Positions 1 to 11,993 are shown, counted from the first letter of the stretch. The stretch is 64,000 nucleotides of DNA from Leucocoprinus leucothites (GCA_013368445.1 JAACJO010000023.1:372001-436000), one strand, 5' to 3'. A program made the numbers and translations. The notes: generated by a model not told the origin, from the sequence alone.

Positions 1-314
1 GTTGCTCGAGTGACCAAAACTTTGGTGTGTGTCAGGACTTCATAACCCTACTACTTCCTCCCCTCGTTCCTTTTATCCGGATGGTTCTCCTGATTGCAGG
101 ACTTCTATCATCACTTAATGCTAGTTTCGCTCAATTTTTCGGTTTATGGAGACCGATCGAAGCAAACGGGGATAGTTCTCATCTAGACGGTCCAGGAGAG
201 GAGGACCTATATAATGATGTTGACAAGCATAACTAGACTTGTGCTGATATGGGATACCCGGCCTGACGTTTCCTTTTGCAATAGACCTTAATTTAGTTGT
301 ACGATTTACATAGA
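1..314. other. Left-edge intergenic stretch
   Basis: No supported gene. A short plus-strand open frame at 27-236 has no recognisable content or splice context. The stretch is probably downstream flank of the minus-strand gene that ends at 315. Confidence 0.4.
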
Positions 315-1659
315 TTATTCCTCAGTACCAGCTACATTTGCCTGTGCTCGTCTTCTTTCCGCCCACTCCTTCGCCTTCTGTCGCCGAAGTTCTTTCTTCA
401 TCTCGTCAATATCTACGCTCTCATTAGCTTTTTCCTCGTCCTCCCTCGCACTATTCTGAACACCCTCTGCCGCTTCATCACCGGCGTCATCTGAAGCAGA
501 GTCATAACCAGCAAGCATATTCAGGCCTTTCCTCTTTTCCTCTTTCTCCTTCCGTTCGTTCACTTCTTTCTCCACACGTAATTTGGCCTTGGTGACTAGC
601 CACGCATGACTCCACCTCCCTTTAAGGAATGCGAACCGTTTATCCGCCCCATGATTAGCGAGGATCCGCATCTCCAACTGGGCAGGATTTGGTGATGAGA
701 ACAGATGTGCCGCCGTCCTACGCATGAGCTCTTTCTGAGCATCATCAGGCTACCAAGTGCACCGTTGAGTCAAGTGATGATATATGGCTAACTCAACCCA
801 CCTCTTCATCGCTATCACCCCAAGGATCTTCGTCCACTTCCTCCCGCACCGCCTCTTTGTCTTCCTCCATGCGTGCCTTTAATCGTTCTTCTTGAGCCTG
901 CTCAAATAAACGCCGACGTTTTTCATTTCGAAAATCATCCGCCTCTTCTGGGGAAAAGAAAAACGTATCCTCCGCGTCTGAAGGAAGATCTGACCAGCCG
1001 GATGGTGACCCAGGTATGGACTGTGTTGACACGGTTCTCGAGGGGGTATCGATATGTGGGAGAGAATCAAGAAGGAGACGGGCATCATATCTGTGCATCA
1101 ATACGTTAATTCATTCACGAGGCGGTGGAGGAGAGAGGAGTGAAATTGACTTGTTGGCTGGTAGCAGAGCGATGAGATGAAGCATAACGAGTTAAATCAC
1201 GGACAGAGTATTCCTAATATTACACACAAACTGAGCACTTTATGGCTTGACCTACCTGTCTACCCAGATCCCAGAGGTATCCTGAACAGTCCTTGAGTCC
1301 TTCGCAGAGGATCTGGCACCAAGACTGATCATGTCTTCTTGGTCGTCAAAAGCATGACTTGAAGAACCACTTCCACCAGCCCATCGAATGAGCGCACTTC
1401 CAATCTTCGTTGGCGAATCATGCGGAGATACAAGGCTTGGATCCACTACTACCTCTAATGACCTTGCGAGCTCCCGTGCCTGTGGCCCACGACGCAAATC
1501 AGCTTCATGCGCCTGTATGAATAGAGTCGAGTCTAGTCCTGGATCCCCTCGGTTCTGAAATTGATAGCCTCGGAAACCATCCTGGTCGTCGCGGCGGTGG
1601 TTCCGCCTTGACCCGTTTGAGTGATCAGCATGGCGCTTACGTTTCCTAGTGTCGAACAT
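315..1659 (-). CDS. Hypothetical nuclear protein with SURP-like segment
   Basis: Three exons read consistently: 1659-1256, 1090-802 and 749-315, joined by GT-AG introns of 165 and 52 bp, giving about 375 residues. The N-terminus is basic (KRKRHADH-like, a probable nuclear signal) and the middle is acidic and serine-rich. The last exon carries LANHGADKRFAFLKGRW followed by an HAW...KAKL stretch, which resembles the C-terminal half of a SURP (SWAP) module of splicing factors. The tail is a charged E/K/R coiled-coil region. The start ATG at 1659 is the first in frame. A role in pre-mRNA processing is inference from the SURP resemblance only; an unrelated basidiomycete-specific protein is possible. 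Confidence 0.6.
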
Positions 1660-2067
1660 GTAAGTGAATTAGAGGTGAGGTTATGTCAAGGAGTTTCACG
1701 AAGGAAATTCAAAGGCATGGGTCAGGGAATTGTCCAATTGCCGAAGTCCTGGTGAAGTTGGCTTGAATTGATGGCCCAGAGCCTCTGCAATAAACATATT
1801 CAAATAAACACACAAACGCCACCTGAGCAATGCCACCACTTGCGCTCCCTTCGTTCACTTGTCCGAAGAGTACTTGCGGGATTCACCTCTCCACTGGTTA
1901 CGCTTTAATCTGCGACGAAACTATTTTTCTGGTACGCCATCAATAGATCGCAAACATTCTCTGGAGGAGATCAGCAAATCGTCCGCTCTCTTGATTTCTT
2001 CTACGAATGAATACTTCTTTGGAGATATTTTACCCCAAATCTACTGCTCCATGCATGGAAACCTGAT
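1660..2067. other. Intergenic, probable promoter of the SURP-like gene
   Basis: No supported gene. The plus-strand open frame at 1859-2086 lies over the 3' end of the dehydrogenase gene and starts at a non-ATG codon, so it is treated as chance. Confidence 0.4.
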
Positions 2068-3153
2068 CTACCCAAATTTTGCGTAACCCCCGTCGACTTT
2101 TAGCGTGGTCCCCGAACAAAACCTATTTCAAGGTGGCTCCTCAGCGCTAAGCCTGACTAGAACAATGACTTGACCTACGAAGCTGCATCTGAAGCCAGAT
2201 ACAAGATGGCTTTCGCTATTTCATGCGCTTCTCCCAAGCGCTTCATCAATGTTGCATCCGCCATGCGATGCCACCCTTCGCCATCTTTGCCTTTCATGTC
2301 GTCAATCAACGGTGTGACCGTGGGTCCCGGACATACGCTGTTGACTCGAATTCCCAAAGGAGTGAGTTCTTCGGCCGCAGTAAGCGTGAGTCCCCGAACA
2401 GCCCACTTGGAAGCACCATAGGCGGAGAGTAGAGGGGAGCCTGGAAGTGAGAGAAATTAGACGGGCGGAATGGAGGTTTAAAGCCCGGTTCAAGTTACCC
2501 TGAAGTCCAAGTTGGGAAGAAGTAATTATAATCGAACCCGACTTCTTACTGACCATCGCTCTCGCGCATTGCTGGAGCCCAAGAAAAGCTATAAAGGACA
2601 CAGTTAGGTCACAAGCCTGCCAACCCAATTGGGATGAAAGTACCTCCTCGACCGTTTACCTCCATTATCTTATCCCAGACTTTGACATCTGTCTCGAGGA
2701 TGCTAGTAGGCTCGTTTCCGATACCCGCATTCAAGACAGCGATATCCAGGCGCCCCCAGCGTTGGAGAGCATGCTCAGCGTAATTAAACTCTTCCGAGCT
2801 GACATCGGCCACGAAGCAATCACAGCGGGCCATTTCATCGGGAGACAATTGCTTCAACGCCCGGTCAAGAGCCTCTTGAGTCCGGTCGACGAGAAGTAGC
2901 CTTTTGATATCTGCTTCCAAGAAAATCTTGGCAGTTGCTAATCCAATCCCGCCTGAGCTCAAAACCATAAGTTCACATAATTTGCCTAGAAGTAAACCTC
3001 ATCGCGTACTAGCGGCACCCTGGAATATGTATTCAGGAAGACTAAGCCCGACTTGGAAAACTTAAATACACAGAGAACGAGCTTGAGACAAACCGTTATG
3101 AGCCCGACTTTGTCGTGCAGAAAGAATGAAGCGAGAGGCTTTTGATTGTCCAT
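2068..3153 (-). CDS. Short-chain dehydrogenase/reductase (SDR)
   Basis: NAD(P)-dependent oxidoreductase of the classical SDR family, 261 residues, the usual family length. Six exons fit: 3153-3094, 3019-3010 (only 10 nt), 2952-2644, 2588-2499, 2440-2179, 2122-2068. Splicing restores the cofactor motif TGAASGIG near residues 20-27, then VLNAGIG (the NAG motif), the catalytic SS...YGASK (Ser, Tyr, Lys) and the PG motif in NSVCPGP. The C-terminus is GTTLKVDGGYAKFG, a typical SDR end. There is no signal peptide, so it is probably cytosolic. Substrate cannot be told from sequence. The 10-nt micro-exon encodes the middle of the cofactor-binding glycine loop; without it the motif is lost, which supports its use. 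Confidence 0.85.
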
Positions 3154-4102
3154 GTTGAAAGGTATAATGTAGTACGATTCGGTCTGTCAAATGGCTGGAG
3201 GAGCGAAGAATGTGATGGGCAGCTATTGAGCCAACGACCATATTTAGGGGGGGTGACTTCATTGCGTTCCCAAGATAAGAGCGTGAAAGAAGCAAGCCCT
3301 TGGATTTGATCTGCAAATGGAAAGTAGAGAATTTCTAATGAGATGGCCTTATTTGGAAAAGAACATTCGGTGTTCAGTGCCTGGAATCACAAAACGCTGT
3401 TGAATATCTACACTGTGTTCCCGGAATAGGGACATTTGCAAACTGAACACTATAGGGCATTCGTCGATCTGGTCTCACTGTCAGCTTCGGATAGGCAATA
3501 CCACAGGAGGCCGCTGGGTGATATTAGGAGATGAAGTCGTGCCTACAGTTATTATTGATGCAGGCACCGTCCATAGATGAATAAGGAGCGTATTTCAATG
3601 GTGGTGCCTCGGTACCAGAGGGAGCCTGGCCCGTCTCACTAAGAGTACTCCAGATGTGGAGTTTTCCAAATCCGTCACCAGGTTTTGACGGAGGTCACCT
3701 GAGCCTAGGCCCATAACACGACGGTCTAGTGGTGCTAGTAGTCTATTCATAAAGGAGTTTGGGTGGATAGGTGCCCTGTGGTAAGTCAAACACGCTTCCA
3801 GGGGCTGCCGTACAAGGCTGGTTCGAACTTAAGTTGTTTCCTTCCATAAAAAATGCCGGACTCGGTTGTTTAAATGTCAACATCAAAGGGTGTCGTTCTA
3901 GAGTGAGATGAAGGCCCATAATTTCGTTGTTCCTGAAAATGAAACATGGAGGCACACAAGATGACAGAGGTACAAAAACGAAGGGGTAACTAACGCCTAG
4001 AAGCAACAGGGCTCGCGATGCCAAAAAAAAAGAATTGAATACTCGAGATATCTCAGCTCAGCCGCCGACAGTAAGCGACTTGACCTACTCAAGGGTGCCA
4101 AT
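3154..4102. other. Intergenic between SDR and MYND genes
   Basis: Holds the SDR promoter side and the 3' flank of the MYND gene. Open frames at 3595-3789 and 3743-4024 (minus) begin at TTG or other non-ATG codons and show no family resemblance, so no gene is called. Confidence 0.4.
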
Positions 4103-4925
4103 TTATGGACTTCTGAAGACATCAAAAGAGTTCCAGTTGAAACGCTTCCAGTGTGCCATCGTCTGTACGATAGGACACTCTTGCTTATGTTTCGGTTTCC
4201 AATTATTCACCTGGCATTTCTGTGGTATTGGTTAGATCAGAAGTGCTCAAGCGGGCAACGATCATCAAGGCCTTACTTTGGAGCAATACCTGATGCTACA
4301 CCTTGAGCACTGTAGGGTCGCCCGCTCACCACACGCCCGACAAGTACTAGACTCAGACTCGGAGGACATGGTTTGAGCCAGCTCACGAACGCCTTTGAGG
4401 TCACAATGCAGGATCTATCAAGAGACCATAGCTTAGCACAGCGACCGTGGGTGGCGTACTCGAGTCAAAGAGCAGGCTAGGAAGTCGATACACACCTTCA
4501 CCATGTCATCAGACTCGACGCGAATACCCAATTGCCCATCCGCGAAACCGTGGCTATTCGCGTACATGATCGCCAAAGTATCTCCTACATCGCATTGGGC
4601 GAGTATATGTGGCGACCTGTCCTCAGTATGGAATGCTATGAGGATCTCTGTGCCCTCGGCGTCTTTGGCGTGATATGTTGGCCGTATCCACGGAACACAT
4701 TGTGTTACCTCGGTCAAAAAACACCAATGACGTCGAGGATTGAGAACACCATATCCATCCTCTTTATAAAATGATACGTCGTAGCTGTTGTCATAAGGAA
4801 GGTCGTAGAAGCTAGGGAAAAGGTCCTGAATGTGAACGGATAGCCGTGGTGAGATCGAGGCAAACCATTTCAAGGGTGGTGTGCGTTTATACCTTGTTCA
4901 AGATGTCTAGCCGATGAGAAGTCAT
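4103..4925 (-). CDS. Small MYND-type zinc-finger protein
   Basis: Four exons, 4925-4893, 4825-4460, 4414-4277 and 4219-4103, give 217 residues with all phases agreeing. The N-terminal two-thirds contains PRRHWCFL, PWIRPTYHAKD and EILIAFHTED-like segments, which I recognise as a basidiomycete-specific module that precedes MYND fingers. The C-terminal finger reads CRACG...CSRCSIRYCSK then KCQVNNWKPKHKQEC, so all zinc ligands of a MYND domain are present across the last intron. MYND domains mediate protein-protein contacts, often in transcriptional corepressor complexes; the partner here is unknown. The gene lies convergent with nothing and follows the DyP gene on the same strand with about 200 bp between. 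Confidence 0.8.
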
Positions 4926-5121
4926 GGTAGATGGCTAGAAGCGCAATGAGATAGAGTGAATATATGTATTATGAGTGTTTGTGTAGCTTTAATCATTGCG
5001 CAGCGCTGTCAGATAGACTATAAACACGAGACAACCAGGCGGCATTCAGTTTAAGAAATAGAGATTACAAAGATGGTGAGCTACAAAGTATTAAAAAGGC
5101 TTGCTGATCGCAGAACTTAAT

Positions 5122-6995
5122 TTACGAGCTGGGTATATGCTTGTTCAACTCGCGCAGAAGTTTAATGGGTGGAACAAATAGGTAGGCACCCCCACGAGGC
5201 AGGATGAAGGTCTCCATCGACAATGGTGTCTGATCGGGATCGTTTGCAGTGAGGGGGTCATGTCCCGTCATCTCTCTTGGGCCCTTGACTTGACCGATAA
5301 GGGGATCAACTCTAGAAGAAACCCTCATTAGTATAATAGATTATATGCCCTTTGACAAACTCGTTACTCACCCGGGTATGAAGCCAGGGAGAATGTCTTT
5401 TCCGATGAAGGGGAAGGTGGGGTTATTCGACCAGTCTACCGTGACTTAGTTAGCAGTCGAAGATCATAAAACACATGGATATTTACTCTTCTGGATGAAT
5501 TGGAATGCATTTGTGATGTTGGCCTGGTAACATGCAAAGAGAAGCCCACGCCCTTGTTGAGTGGTGCCACTGGTCTTCTCCTCTGGAGTCACCTCTGGAC
5601 CGAAGGCAATTCCGCGCCTCATAATTCGTCGAGGCGCAATAGGGGCCTGCCTGACATCCGCCCTCGGGTTGGTTCGGCGGATATGCGAAGCCCATGGGCA
5701 CTTATTATTGTCCCGGAATTCATCAGCGAATTCAAAGTTATTTCTCCTGGAGATCGTAAGTGAGATATAGACTAAATGTAGCATCAACATAGAATAAGTA
5801 TACCCACCGATTCTTGTCGTTTGCAAGAGCCAGGTTATCCTTGAAGGGAGTGATATCAACAGGAGCACCTGGAGGTACAGAGGTGAGCATTTGAATGAGG
5901 TTTATGACGATGTAGTTACTCACCACTCTTCCAACGTCCGACAAGTCTTGCACCCAGAAGGTCGCTGCCGGCCGTTTCATCAAGGTCGTTGCTGGTAATC
6001 GGATCCTTCTTGAGAGCATTGGCTTGGAGGAAGTTGTTAAATTCAGGGACTTTCTGGAACAGGTACCTGAAGACGAGGAAACTTCCATCTTTGGTCCAGT
6101 CTCCATCATTGACGTAGCCTGTGAGTGTGTTACTGGCGTCAATTGGTTCAGGGCCAGGAACTGGTTTATCGAAGCCGGCAATGAGAGGATTCGAAATGCC
6201 ATCCAGGAAACCAAAACTGTGCGAGGAGCTCTTCAGCAACAAGGTTCACGCAAATGAAAGATTCAACTCACTGCTCATGACCACCTTCTGGGTCGGGCCT
6301 GACGTCACCGACAATCGTCTTGACAATGGTAATGGAAGAATGGTTAGGGTCCGCAGGGAAAACCTGGCGAATCTCTTTGATCTTCTCGTCAACGGTTTTA
6401 TGACTGTCTCCGGCAACTAAAAGGAGTCCATCGACTCGGTCCAAGAATTCCGGGTCCCAGTCTGGCTTTCCAGGGTTTTTAGGAGCATCGGGAGGAAGAA
6501 GCGGGTCGTTCAGGACGTTCTGAGCATCGGAAACTGCACCGGCCTGGAAGACAGGTTCGGTCAAAGAGGTATTAGCAATCGCTGTACCAGAAAGGCCGAC
6601 CTGATATGTCAAGTTAGCTGTTATTTCTTGTTAGTCAAATAAGGCTGTCACTCACCGCTTGGAGGCCAGTACTAGTCAAGGAAATGTTGGCACCCACGAG
6701 CTTGATGAGCCCGGGCTTCTTCTCCTTCTTGTGCTTGTCGATAGCTTCCCTGTCTTGGAGACTTTGCGCAACAGTCTTAATCAAGGGTGCCAGTTTGGCG
6801 AGGTCGGTGACAAATCGCTTTCCATTATTAATCTTGAAGAACATAAAAGTCTGAGTCTTCTTAGGGAGACCACTCCTGCAAAAATAAAGGGAACACGTTG
6901 AGCAGAAGTCATCAAAAGTTCGGGGGCAAGACTTACAAAACATCGCCTTGGATGTTGTGAATATTGACTTTGGTGGGCTTGGCAGCGGTAGACAT
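5122..6995 (-). CDS. Dye-decolorizing peroxidase (DyP)
   Basis: Heme peroxidase oxidising bulky dyes and aromatic compounds with H2O2. Eight exons: 6995-6937, 6875-6656, 6600-6272, 6216-5924, 5868-5808, 5746-5487, 5435-5372, 5311-5122, giving 491 residues, the usual length of fungal DyPs. The diagnostic GFLDGISNP (GxxDG, distal catalytic Asp) is assembled across the third intron after HEH; the proximal heme-ligand region ASHIRRTNPRAD and the RRGIAFGPE segment follow; the C-terminus has VDPLIGQ and PRGGAYLFVPP. The start MSTAAKPTKVNIHNIQGDVL begins directly at the mature DyP domain, with no signal peptide visible, suggesting an intracellular form or an unseen upstream exon. All exon phases agree. 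Confidence 0.92.
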
Positions 6996-7061
6996 AGTGA
7001 GCTATCCGGTGATAAAAAAAAAGGTAAATCTGCTGGTACCTTGAGCTGAGCTAGCATCTGC

Positions 7062-7067
7062 TTTATA
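7062..7067 (-). promoter_or_regulatory. Probable TATA box of the DyP gene
   Basis: On the minus strand the sequence reads ggTATAAAgc about 70 bp before the DyP start codon at 6995, a plausible core promoter position for a fungal gene. Confidence 0.4.
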
Positions 7068-7069
7068 CC

Positions 7070-7430
7070 TTTGGAACTCAAACAGACTCCTGTTTAGCAC
7101 AGGTTTCCTTGGATAACTTCTCCGTCTTGCATGGCCTGCGCAACCGGCATCCACGGAATTAAGTCGGTACTAGTTGCTCGGCGCGCCCTGTGAATGGGGA
7201 GACTGAACACGTAAGATGGTGATGGGTGAGTGTCTGAGCCCGTCTTCGTATGCTCACAGAACAGCCCGCTGAGGGCGTCAAGAACCCGCTTGAGGGTTTA
7301 AAATTAGGTTTTGTGATGTTGTATCATTCCATTCCCGACCAAATCGTGAAATGAAAGAAGTACATTTGGCTGCTTCTGGGGATCACGCAGATATCTCCTA
7401 AACAATATCGCCTTCGAGAGTAACAGCCTT
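7070..7430. other. Intergenic upstream of DyP
   Basis: No gene seen. Probably upstream regulatory DNA of the DyP gene and 3' flank of the uncertain gene at 7440-7969. Confidence 0.35.
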
Positions 7431-7439
7431 ATTTTGGTT

Positions 7440-7969
7440 TAATCCACTAAGAATGTTGAGCCGGAGGGACTTGTCATTGTTAGTACATAGCGATAAGCTG
7501 GGCACCTCAGAATATCACTTACGGGATCCAACCAGGTACTCCACGCCCCCAAATATCGCCAAATGGCAATCGAGTGAGGTATAAATACTCGCTGATCAAC
7601 AATGTTGCCTGAATTCTCCTCGCCGTCCTGGTCGGAAAGCTGTTGGTGCGCCTCATATGCGGAGAAATATACGGCTTTGAGCAACGTGAGGCCATCGGGT
7701 GTCAGACGTTCGTGTTAATTCGACAGAACGAAAAATATGCAAACAATGGCACTTGGTAGTTTGAGATTGGATCGGAATTTAATAAGGCCTACGCTCACCG
7801 CCAGGAACTTATCAGCTGGAGTCATCCAGGTGAAACATGGAGTTTCATCCATTCAAATTGGTATATTATATGAAGTAGAACAGATGCTCACGTCATTTAG
7901 AGTGAGGCTTGGAGTGGTTATGGAGGGTTTATCCCAGTGGGGCTGGCGCTTGAGGAGACCGATTCGCAT
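7440..7969 (-). CDS. Uncertain multi-exon gene or gene remnant, unknown function
   Basis: Two stretches look coding on the minus strand. An ATG at 7969 opens 26 codons ending in LTLND at a good donor (GTGAGC, 7891). Further down, 7710-7530 gives a clean frame containing LLKAVYFSAYEAHQQL and IPHSIAIWRYLGAWSTWLDP that ends at a GTAAGT donor. A possible 17-nt exon lies between them, but I could not find an acceptor that joins the pieces in frame; a TAA sits just before the second stretch. It may be a degraded gene, or the exon map may be wrong. I do not recognise the family. Confidence 0.3.
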
Positions 7970-9035
7970 TGCTCGCGGGGTCTAGACGCCACCGCAGGAA
8001 AGGATGGCTGGATTCTGTGGACTGCATCAGTTGATAGTTCCGCGGCAGATGGAATAGTGTTCCGTGAACTGATTGTTATGTATCTCGCCTAATTCACAAT
8101 ACAAAACTTTACAGCTTGTCTCCGGTGTGTTTGGAGCGTGGCAGTGCTTGTGCAGACGGGAGGATAGATCGCCGAGGTACGTGCATGTGGAACCGGCGAC
8201 CAGCAAATTCCAGTGAGCAAGTGGTGAAATCGACTGTTGGCTAATGTGATTCATCCTATTGGTCTAGAAGGATAATCTATAGTTAAAAGAATTCCGTTCG
8301 GTCGGGGAACGATCTGACTGAGAAGCTGAGAGATTGAAAGATACTGGAATGCCTATAAGTAGACAATCTGAGTACTTATCTCTGTAATATCAAGCCAGTA
8401 TTTGAATCGGTCGCAAAACGCCTTTGATACGCGATATAACGTCGTTGATGGATGATCGGTAATACCTGTCCTGGACAAGAGTTTCTGACGGACCCTTCCT
8501 TGCTAAGTGAGGCTTCTTTCGATCAGCCACGCGTTATTTCAGCTCGAGAAGGAACTCACTTGGCCTCAATCTCACAACACGTGTGATGAAAGGAAGTGGA
8601 CCCATCAACCGGAAAAGCGCCGGGTTGACAAGAATAGACATCGCTAAACTTGATTAAGAGAATGTGCATTCAAAGTTTAACCATCCATTCTCCATCGTGA
8701 CTATCTCGAAGTGTTTGCCTGAAGCCACATGTTAAATCGAAGTCGTAATCCTATCATCCAACCGAATAGTGGCGGATTTTGAAAGACAAAACCCGTTCGC
8801 TCCGGCACTTTCGTCCTCATGGTAATTCTGTGTGAGTAACTACCCTGAGCTTGAGACAGTAAGAGAACGTTAAGATGACGATGGCGCTATGTGAATAATT
8901 CCTCCATTGTGTGATATATCTGGAGCTATTCCGACGCAACGACCTGCCAAGGATACAACAAAAGCGCAGCACAAAGGAAGAAATAAACGATGCATACAGA
9001 AATCAACCACTGAGCCATAAATTAGGCTTTAGGAA
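7970..9035. other. Intergenic, about 1 kb
   Basis: No supported coding sequence on either strand. It includes the 3' flank of the Iec1-like gene. A minus open frame at 8027-8254 has no recognisable content. Confidence 0.4.
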
Positions 9036-10468
9036 TCATCGTCCGTGACCATTAACATACGTAGGCATTGGAGGAGCCGATGTACTATAACCTAGGTCGC
9101 GAGAGGGCATTGGTGGATAGGCATGGGATGCTATATCTGATATCCCAAGCCCTGGAAGCGGCGCGATGAACTGCTCGGCTTCAGGGCTAGCGATGACGTG
9201 AGCCAAAACCAGACAAAGGAAATTGAGATAGGCGACGAACCCAAAGCACACTCTCAAAACATCATCTAATGCCCTCTCTTTCTCGTCCCGAAGACGCCTC
9301 AGCTCCTGCTTTGTGGTTTTCCATTCGTCGAGCAATAAATCGTGTTGCTCTGACGCATAACGATGTCTAGCCTTCATCAAGAGATACATGACCATTGCTG
9401 GTGTTCTGCCTTTGATTAGACCCGTTTTAGGGTCGATCTGCTGCGTAAGATATTCTGGGAGCGAATCGGCAGAAGGATCGGTTTCCTCGCTATTGCCGTT
9501 CGCGTATCCACTCGAAGGAAACGGCACTGACGTATAGGAGAATGGCTGGTGATCGTTGGGGCTGGATGATCTGCGCGAGCGACCGTTCGTGTCCAAGGCA
9601 TAATCGGGACCCCGGGGGTAATCGGTGTATGGGGAGTGGTCGTCTAAGAGTTCGGATGGTGTATGAGGCTCAACCTTGAAGGTGCTGAACCCGGAAGGGC
9701 CAGCGAGACCGGAGGATGGAGGAAAGGGAGACTGGTTGTTACTTTGAATGGCAGAGGTAGAAGATTCCTCAGCTCCTCTTTTGCGTTTCCTGTTACCGCC
9801 TCTACCAGGAGCAGGTGGCTCGATGTTGTGTTGTAAGCGCATGTGTTTCGCGAGGGCGTCCGAACGAGTGAATGACTTGTCACATTCTTCAGAACAGAGT
9901 TTAAAAGGGATGGGTGGCAAAAATAAATGAATTCTTCTTTTTCGAAGTCTGGACACGTAAGGGAGCTAACTTACCGGGCTTAGAGCATGTAAATGGTTTC
10001 TCGCCGGTATGCGACCGGATATGGGATATTAAGGCAAACCTCGAGGTCTGGGGTAATCCGCGACGTTGACACGTTGCCCATTCACATGTATAACTGGATT
10101 TATGCACGCCAATATGTTCTGAGGATCATTTCCACTTTGCCATTAGAGTTTTCTTCCGAAAAAGGCGCTCAATACTTGCCATTGTGTATATGATCAATCA
10201 AGGTCGGGAGATGGGTAAATACGATTCCACAGTCATCCCACTGGCAAGTTACGCTGTCTTCTGGAATTACTTCCGGGTCCCCCTCCTCAGGAGTCTGTGA
10301 ACCTGCTCTGGAGTTAGGTGCTGAGCTAGGCTCTACGGGGTTGTCGCTGGAAGTGTCATCATCGTCGGGAAGTGCACGGGGAGGTGACGACGGTACAGGA
10401 GGAGTTGGAGAAGCTGGTGCGGGTTTTGGAGCCTTCTGTGCCGCAGCTTTAGGCTGTCGTCGTGGCAT
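9036..10468 (-). CDS. C2H2 zinc-finger protein, Iec1-like (INO80 complex subunit type)
   Basis: Exons 10468-10180, 10118-9975 and 9886-9036 (427 residues if the last exon is unbroken). The order is a Pro/Ser/acidic N-terminus, then CQWDDCGIVF...LIDHIHNEHIG (finger 1), YTCEWATCQRRG...ISHIRSHTGEKPF (finger 2, with the GLI/Iec1-like long Cys spacing), and ECDKSFTRSDALAKHMRLQH (finger 3). A basic GNRKRKRG stretch and a long disordered region follow, then a helical ARHRYASEQHDLLLDEWK segment. The finger layout matches fission yeast Iec1 of the INO80 remodeler; that assignment is from memory of the family. The first intron has a GC donor (gcaagt). A 21-residue hydrophobic stretch (codons near 9190-9255) may be an unspliced 63-nt intron. 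Confidence 0.8.
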
Positions 10469-11993
10469 TTACGGTCAGGAATGTTATGTTTTCCACGTCG
10501 CGTCAGATGAGGCGCCTTCCATTACTTTCGAGTGTTGTTCTCTATTTGGCAACAGCTTCGCAGAAGTTTGAACTTCAGACGAGCACTAAATACCATGACG
10601 CCTGCCTATAGCACACTAATATCAGTGTATCTAGAGTGTATGGACCAGGTTATGCTGTGGTCTCCGCTGGACCGAAATGAAAGCGCAATTCCTTCTTCCG
10701 AGTTTGTCGATTCGGGAATCGGAACATAATAAGCCGAGTAACCAGGCGCCTACTTTCACCGTGACAAGGGCAATCAGTTTGACAGATGTAGAGTCGCTTC
10801 TCGACCACCCGCTGCTTTGTGCAGATGATAAAAAATTTTGCTTAGACCCTGACATTCCCTCATCTCTTGATTCAAAGTGTGAAGCACCAAGGCTGATCGG
10901 GATGACTCATTTCAATCATCCGAGTCGGCGGGCGCGAGAGCGAGAGCGACAGTGGGCCATAGAAATATCATGCTCATCCAAACTTCGAAGACATCTTTCA
11001 GCTCATGTTCTTCAGCCTTTTCTAGAGTCATGACATTCCTTTGTTAGAATCTATTCAACGATTTTCTAGATTTTTTTGGTATCAGACTTCAATCTATCCT
11101 TGTCTTTATATATTCATCCGCTTTGCCCAAATTATCGCGCGCTCTGAAATCTTCTCCCAAATTACCATCTCCGAGGCCTGGCCAGTGTTGATGAATGCTC
11201 ATCTTTCCAGGAAAACTGCAGTGTTGTTTCGTGAATAACATCTGCACGCTTGAGCTGCACCGTGTCAGACGAACGGTCAACATTCCCGCGGCCAGGGATA
11301 TTTTGAACCTGAAGGACAATAGTATAAGCATCCTGATAGGTTTTATGTATGCTCCATTTTCCTGAAATCAGGGGCTTGATTCTCAAAACTGAGTTTTCAA
11401 TTTCTTTGATATAATGAGTTGGATCGGTGGGAAGTATGAGGTTGTGGGTTAGACAACATAGGCAGTTCTATGCCAACTGTGGGCTCCGGCAATAAGTCCG
11501 AACGGCGGCATTTAAGCGTTTGGGTAGCCTTCGGTCAGTCACATCATTGTTCCCCTCTGGAGTTTGAAATTTGAAGATCGGGAGCCTGTCTCCATCAGCT
11601 CGTCATCAGCTTATTCTGCAGCTACTACGTGACGCAATATAAAGCCCGGATACTTCAGCTCGGTGTGCCCTTTCGTCAAGTCTATCCTGCTTGGAATGCG
11701 CGCACATTGTCTCTGACACAGACGAACATCTAGTAGATGCAAACAACTGAGGGGTTCAGGTTGGTGGGGAAAGATATCGCAAAGATGTCCGACCTGCCAC
11801 TAACCGATCATATAACATTTACGTTACTTGATTGATGCTTGGAAGCGGGAAGCTTAATAGAAGCGAACCCTTACCAAAAGCCGTTAGTAATGATCGAAGT
11901 TGACAGGAGGAACACAGTTGAAAGTACCCGGGTTCAGCCACTGCAGTGATTCTACGTGGATACACCAACAAACTCTGTCTCTGACTGACTATC
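10469..11993. other. Divergent intergenic region, Iec1-like gene / aldo-keto reductase
   Basis: About 1.5 kb between two divergent genes. The longest plus frame, 10677-11033 (118 codons from a true ATG), ends in a basic RRARERER stretch but has no recognisable domain and overlaps other open frames; it is not called. The region must hold both promoters. Confidence 0.4.

Noticed and set aside
2179..2190. SDR gene seemed truncated before its C-terminal FxxG...VDGG segment
   Set aside because: A 56-bp intron at 2123-2178 joins a final exon that supplies exactly this segment, so the gene is complete.
3743..4024. Minus frame with a signal-peptide-like hydrophobic start
   Set aside because: Its first codon is TTG and no ATG or upstream exon supplies a start; it sits in the 3' flank of the MYND gene.
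10677..11033. 118-codon plus-strand ORF in the divergent promoter region
   Set aside because: True ATG but no motif, no intron context and competing frames on both strands; more likely chance.
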